Assembly (NCBI RefSeq): GCF_021605415.1
Contig: NZ_WKEQ01000019.1
Coordinates: 1 to 64,000 of the forward strand
Reading direction: 5' to 3'
Source: Pseudomonas syringae
Lineage (GTDB): Bacteria > Pseudomonadota > Gammaproteobacteria > Pseudomonadales > Pseudomonadaceae
DNA length: 64,000 bases
A program made the translations under genes and the position numbers. How positions within the stretch are numbered: position 1 is the stretch's first letter; each line of letters opens with the position of its first letter. This document shows positions 60,290 through 64,000 of this stretch, one piece after another. The notes beneath the pieces are model-generated. The model was not told the origin of the DNA. It searched no databases and saw only the letters and a list, made by a program, of their open reading frames with translations.

Positions 60290-61545
60290 GGCTGCTCGCC
60301 CTCCAGTTGCACGTCTTGCAGCAGTTCAGCGAAGTCCTTCAACGTCTGTTCATCGACTTCGTTGCCGTAGTTGTCGAGCCAGGCGCGGCTGAACAATTCC
60401 TGTGGCGTGAGCTGATCCAGTTCGATCAGTGCGCTGCCGTCATCCGCGCCGTCGCGGCCACCGGTGCCCGCATATTCGGCAGCAATGCGCACCAGGCGCA
60501 CGGCTTTGCCCTCCAGCGCGCTTTCCACTTGGTGACGCAGATCCGGCTGCGGCTCGTCTAGACGCACACGGACTTCCAGCCAAGGTTGGCGCTGGGTGTC
60601 AGCGAGCAGATCAACGTTGGGCAAGTCCGCCAGTTGCAGCAGGATTTCTGCCAACGGCGCCGGGCCGATGCGTTGCAGGTTGACCGCGCGCGGGATCAGC
60701 TTCGGCTCGACGCTGACCAGGGTTTCGCCATCGAGAACGATGTCGAGAATCTGATGCTGATAGCCAATCTCCGAGAACGACAGCGGGATCGGCGAACCGC
60801 TGTAGCGAATCCGGTCTTCGCCGTTGACCTTCTGCGGCTTGTGCAAGTGGCCGAGGGCGACGTAGCTGATGCTTGACCCGAACAGACTGGCCGGCAGCGC
60901 TTCGGCATTACCGATGATCAGACTGCGCTCGGAGTCTTCCGAGACTGAACCGCCAGCCATGTGCGCATGGCTGATGGCGATCAGCGCCTGCCCGGGTTTG
61001 CGTTTGGCGTTGGCCGCCTCGATCAGCCATTCATGCACCTGACCGATACCGCGCAAATAGTTGTCGCCCAACTGCGCGCCGGTCACTTCCGCCGGCCGCA
61101 GGAACGGTAGCGCCAGGCACCACGCGGCGATTTCCCCTGTGGCATCCGGCAGCGGCAGCAACAGGCGTTCGGCGTCGAGTTGGCCGTCGTCCAGCCACAA
61201 CACGCGGCCTAGCGCATGAGTGCGCAAACGCCGCATCAACGGTGCGGGCAATTCGATGCGCGAACCGGAGTCGTGATTGCCGGCGATCATCACGATAGTC
61301 AGCGATGGCAGCTGCTCGTGGGCGCTGACGATGAAGTTATAAAGGCTTTCCTGGGCTTTGACCGGCGGATTGACCGTGTCGAAGATGTCCCCGGCGATCA
61401 GCAGCACGTCCGGCTGCGCCAGTTTCAGTTGGCGCAGCAGCCATTCAAGAAAGCATGCATGCTCGAAATCGCGCTCCTGGCCGTGCAGGTTCTGCCCAAG
61501 GTGCCAGTCGGAGGTGTGGAACAGACGCAAGGTGGACTCCGCCAA
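60286..61545 (-). CDS. sbcD: Exonuclease SbcCD, SbcD nuclease subunit
   Basis: 419 residues. Mre11-type phosphoesterase motifs are in order: TSDWHLGQ, AGDIFDT, AGNHDSGSR, ISHAHMAGG and GHLHKPQ. A C-terminal capping domain follows. It is the Mn-dependent nuclease of the complex. Its start at 61545 is the first of the three-gene run; the upstream 61546-61746 gap holds only a REP element. Confidence 0.96.
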   Translation of the reverse strand: MAESTLRLFHTSDWHLGQNLHGQERDFEHACFLEWLLRQLKLAQPDVLLIAGDIFDTVNPPVKAQESLYNFIVSAHEQLPSLTIVMIAGNHDSGSRIELPAPLMRRLRTHALGRVLWLDDGQLDAERLLLPLPDATGEIAAWCLALPFLRPAEVTGAQLGDNYLRGIGQVHEWLIEAANAKRKPGQALIAISHAHMAGGSVSEDSERSLIIGNAEALPASLFGSSISYVALGHLHKPQKVNGEDRIRYSGSPIPLSFSEIGYQHQILDIVLDGETLVSVEPKLIPRAVNLQRIGPAPLAEILLQLADLPNVDLLADTQRQPWLEVRVRLDEPQPDLRHQVESALEGKAVRLVRIAAEYAGTGGRDGADDGSALIELDQLTPQELFSRAWLDNYGNEVDEQTLKDFAELLQDVQLEGEQP

Positions 61546-61630
61546 TAATCAGGTGATGGCCGCGAAGACGAAAAGGGCGGCGAAAAGGAGAGGAGTTTAC
61601 TGGCATTTGAACGCGGATGCCCGTTCCCAA

Positions 61631-61664
61631 TGTAGGAGCAGCCTTCGGCACCTCCTACAGAAAC
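61631..61664. repeat. Single REP-type palindrome
   Basis: TGTAGGAGCAGCCTTCGGCA followed by CCTCCTACA between sbcD and the right-hand hypothetical genes. Confidence 0.65.
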
Positions 61665-61746
61665 GATGACCGGTTTCGCCGCAGAGTACGTCGTTGAAAT
61701 CATCGACGGCATCGAACAGCAGGACGAAAAGCGTGGCCATGTCCGC

Positions 61747-62865
61747 TTATGCGCGACGCTTTCCGTTCGGCGCCGAACGTTGCACTTCTGCAAAGATCTC
61801 GGTAATCGGCCGGCGCGGCTGGCGTTTTTGCAGTTTGCGCACTTGTTCGCTCAGGCGCAGCAATGCTTCGCTCGGCTTGGCCCATTGCGCGTTTGGCAGC
61901 GGTTCTGACCATTCGCGCATGACGTCGGGCAATGTCTGTTTGCCGATTCTTGCCAGGCGCCGCACTTCCCATTCGGTGATGTGGTTGGGCAGCGTCCACA
62001 GGGTCATGACGTGATAGAGGTACCAAAAGAACCCCGACAACCGATTGCGTTCGCCGTTGCGGATTTCCTGATGCATGCGGGCGCGGGCGTTGTAGAAGGT
62101 GTGCAGGCCTTCGTGGGGCGGATCGTCGGGGCCTTGCAGGTCTTGCAGATCCTGGATGGATTTGAGGTCGTTGACCTCGTATTCCATGTAGCCGCGAATC
62201 GCTTCCCAGTGGCTGATCGCGAGCGGCAGGCCGGCGCAGGGGAATTCCACGCTGGTCAGGGTTTCGCCGTGCTGGAAACCGATGCCCATGCCGTATTGGC
62301 GCTGGACGCCGTATTGGCTGACGCCCTGGGCTTCGATGATCCAGGCCGAGAGTGATTCCCAGGGGACGAAGACCGGTTCGGTAGCGCCTTCGGGCATGAA
62401 AAAGACTTCGCGGCGTTGGCGGTTGAAGCGGGTGGGGATGATTGAGGCGCGTTTTTTGTGGTTGTGGTGCCAGACGCCAAGGCCTATCAACAGGAGGAAA
62501 GGGGAAGTTGATAATGTGGTTTCGTACCCAACTTCAAACATCGCGATCATTGATTCCCAGATATGTCCTAATTCATAACCAAAAATAATCCCCAAAAATC
62601 CCGTCAACAAAGGGAATAAAAAGACGATCATGAACGAAACACTGAATGGTCCCCCTAATATGACTTGCCAAGAAAACACGTGTAGCGCCCCTAACCCGAA
62701 ATCCATGAACACATTATTTAGTTCCCCTATATGAGGGCCATAGGCCGGCGAAAGGGTGGGTAATGGCAGGGGGGCTAAGTAGGTGATCGTTCCGCCAGGG
62801 AAAGGCTCAATCTCTCCGGCGTTTCGGGTTTGGTCATTAATTGGCAACTTTGAAGGCGTACTCAT
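61747..62865 (-). CDS. Hypothetical protein, second of two tandem paralogues
   Basis: 372 residues from the ATG at 62865 (MSTPSKLPIN). A longer frame continues into the neighbouring copy and is rejected. N-terminal proline-rich GGTITYLAPLPLPTLSPAYGPHIGEL is followed by two hydrophobic segments (about 80-105 and 125-145). A soluble part begins HHNHKKRASIIPTRFNRQRREV and is nearly identical to the next copy. ATGA overlap with the other gene shows co-transcription. The family may be DUF6708, which I associate with type VI secretion neighbourhoods, but no such gene is in view. Confidence 0.75.
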   Translation of the reverse strand: MSTPSKLPINDQTRNAGEIEPFPGGTITYLAPLPLPTLSPAYGPHIGELNNVFMDFGLGALHVFSWQVILGGPFSVSFMIVFLFPLLTGFLGIIFGYELGHIWESMIAMFEVGYETTLSTSPFLLLIGLGVWHHNHKKRASIIPTRFNRQRREVFFMPEGATEPVFVPWESLSAWIIEAQGVSQYGVQRQYGMGIGFQHGETLTSVEFPCAGLPLAISHWEAIRGYMEYEVNDLKSIQDLQDLQGPDDPPHEGLHTFYNARARMHQEIRNGERNRLSGFFWYLYHVMTLWTLPNHITEWEVRRLARIGKQTLPDVMREWSEPLPNAQWAKPSEALLRLSEQVRKLQKRQPRRPITEIFAEVQRSAPNGKRRA

Positions 62866-63992
62866 GCGTGTTTCGCTCCGTTCAGCGCCGAGCGTTGCAC
62901 TTCTGCAAAGATCTCGGTAATCGGCCGGCGCGGCTGGCGTTTTTGCAGTTTGCGCACTTGTTCGCTCAGGCGCAGCAGTATTTCGCTCGGCTTGGCCCAT
63001 TGGGCCTTTGGCAGCGGTTCTGACCATTCGCGCATGACGTCGGGCAATGTCTGTTTGCCGATTCTTGCCAGGCGCCGCACCTCCCATTCGGTGATGTGGT
63101 TGGGCAGCGTCCACAGCGTCATGACGTGATAGAGATACCAGAAGAACCCCGACAGCCGATTGCGTTCGCCGTTGCGGATTTCCTGGTGCATGCGGGCGCG
63201 GGCGTTGTAGAAGGTGTGCAGGCCTTCGTGCGGTGGGTCGTCGGGGCCTTGAAGGTCTTGCAGATCCTGGGTGGATTTGAGGTCGTTGACCTCGTATTCC
63301 ATGTAGCCGCGAATCGCTTCCCAGTGGCTGATGGCGAGCGGCAGGCCGGCGCAGGGGAATTCCACGCTGGTCAGGTTTTCGCCGTGCTGGAAACCGATGC
63401 CCATGCCGTATTGGCGCTGGACGCCGTATTGGGTCACGCCTTGGGCTTCGATGATCCAGGCCGAGAGTGATTCCCAGGGGACGAAGACCGGTTCGGTGGC
63501 GCCTTCGGGCATGAAACAGACTTCGCGGCGTTGGCGGTTGAAGCGGGTGGGGATGATTGAGATGCGTTTTTTGTGGTTGTGGTGCCAGGTGGCGAGGCCT
63601 ATGAACAGAATAAGTGGGCCGACTACTGAAGTGGTTTCGTGCCCAACTTCAAAAATGCCCACCATTGATTCCCAGATAAGTTCTGATTCATACCCAAATA
63701 TAATTCCCATCATTCCGGTGATCAGGGGGAATATAAATATTTGTGTAAACGAAAGAGCGAATGTGCCTCCCAATATGACCTGCCACGAAAAAACGGCAGG
63801 AGAACCAAGCCCGAAGTCCATATACGCATCGTTTAATTCGCCGATATGCGGGCCGTAGGCAGGCATGGGTGTGGGTAATGGGAGTGGAGCAAGATAGGTA
63901 ATTTTTCCCCCAACGAAAGGTTCGATGTCTCCCGCCTTAGGAGGCTTTTGGAGTAGGGATTGACATACGGAGAACTCGCATTTATTCGGCAT
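62862..63992 (-). CDS. Hypothetical protein, first of two tandem paralogues
   Basis: 376 residues, starting at 63992 eight bases from the window edge (MPNKCEFSVCQSLLQKP). It has the same plan as the downstream copy: GGKITYLAPLPLPTPMPAYGPHIGEL, two hydrophobic segments and a conserved region from HHNHKKRISIIPTRFNRQRREV to the C-terminus. The membrane-associated region differs from its neighbour (for example VILGGTFALSFTQIFIFPLITGM versus VILGGPFSVSFMIVFLFPLLTGF), while the last 230 residues are almost unchanged. Further copies could continue beyond the edge. Confidence 0.75.
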   Translation of the reverse strand: MPNKCEFSVCQSLLQKPPKAGDIEPFVGGKITYLAPLPLPTPMPAYGPHIGELNDAYMDFGLGSPAVFSWQVILGGTFALSFTQIFIFPLITGMMGIIFGYESELIWESMVGIFEVGHETTSVVGPLILFIGLATWHHNHKKRISIIPTRFNRQRREVCFMPEGATEPVFVPWESLSAWIIEAQGVTQYGVQRQYGMGIGFQHGENLTSVEFPCAGLPLAISHWEAIRGYMEYEVNDLKSTQDLQDLQGPDDPPHEGLHTFYNARARMHQEIRNGERNRLSGFFWYLYHVMTLWTLPNHITEWEVRRLARIGKQTLPDVMREWSEPLPKAQWAKPSEILLRLSEQVRKLQKRQPRRPITEIFAEVQRSALNGAKHA

Positions 63993-64000
63993 GATCGGCC

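Noticed and set aside
20746..61664. The repeated palindromes as a CRISPR array
   Set aside because: The repeats are dispersed, palindromic and intergenic, not regularly spaced; they are REP-type elements. No cas genes are present.

Overview
The window looks like chromosome from a fluorescent-group Pseudomonas. The basis is the GC-rich coding sequence, several copies of the REP-type inverted repeats common in that group (arms such as GTGGGAGCTGGCTTGCCAGC and AGGCTGCGATCTTTTGA), and the gene set: a BenR-controlled ben-cat cluster, sbcDC-GST, a trifunctional kinase and a Weimberg-type sugar-acid cluster. No rRNA, tRNA, CRISPR array or prophage was recognised.

Layout. 1-124 is the end of an IS5-family element running off the left edge. 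199-2186 is an AT-richer islet holding a putative haem-oxygenase-like diiron protein and a divergent LysR regulator. 2245-8288 holds a DCC-family thiol protein, an exported M20 peptidase, a metallo-beta-lactamase-fold hydrolase, an FAD-dependent oxidoreductase, a stand-alone receiver protein and a LysR regulator. 8501-15400 is a signalling block: a 1828-residue kinase-like/ATPase/GAF/PAS/histidine kinase, an LRAT-fold protein and a FixJ-type response regulator. 15411-19412 (minus strand) carries two lipoproteins, a FadL-type outer-membrane channel and an exported arylsulfatase.

19778-27197 is a complete benzoate-to-beta-ketoadipate-enol-lactone route: benR, then benABCD-catBCA packed as one apparent operon. 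A textbook pair of XylS/BenR boxes lies in front of benA. Next come a hypothetical protein, a PoxB-like ThDP enzyme and a ParD-like/methionine aminopeptidase pair with a dyad at the promoter.

31456-42547 is the most intriguing part. A polyamine-type ABC importer, a RibB-like protein whose GTP cyclohydrolase II half has no cysteines, a DUF1330 protein, and a seven-gene minus-strand operon (AA_synth family, alpha/beta hydrolase, aldehyde dehydrogenase, flavin reductase, carboxymuconolactone-decarboxylase-like, GntR, Nudix) are preceded by three copies of one operator-like sequence, TGGWATACCATAATA. I infer a GntR-controlled regulon for uptake and flavin-assisted breakdown of an unidentified, probably nitrogen-containing compound.

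42910-46351 is a YCF48/BNR-propeller protein plus an MMPL/RND transporter. 46530-54967 is a sugar-acid (L-arabinonate/D-xylonate type) Weimberg cluster with its own GntR regulator and two TNGTNNNACNA sites in the divergent promoter. 55124-56020 holds three small exported or membrane proteins. 56055-61545 is sbcD-sbcC-GST. The right edge carries two tandem paralogues (61747-63992) that share a near-identical C-terminal region but have diverged membrane-associated N-termini.
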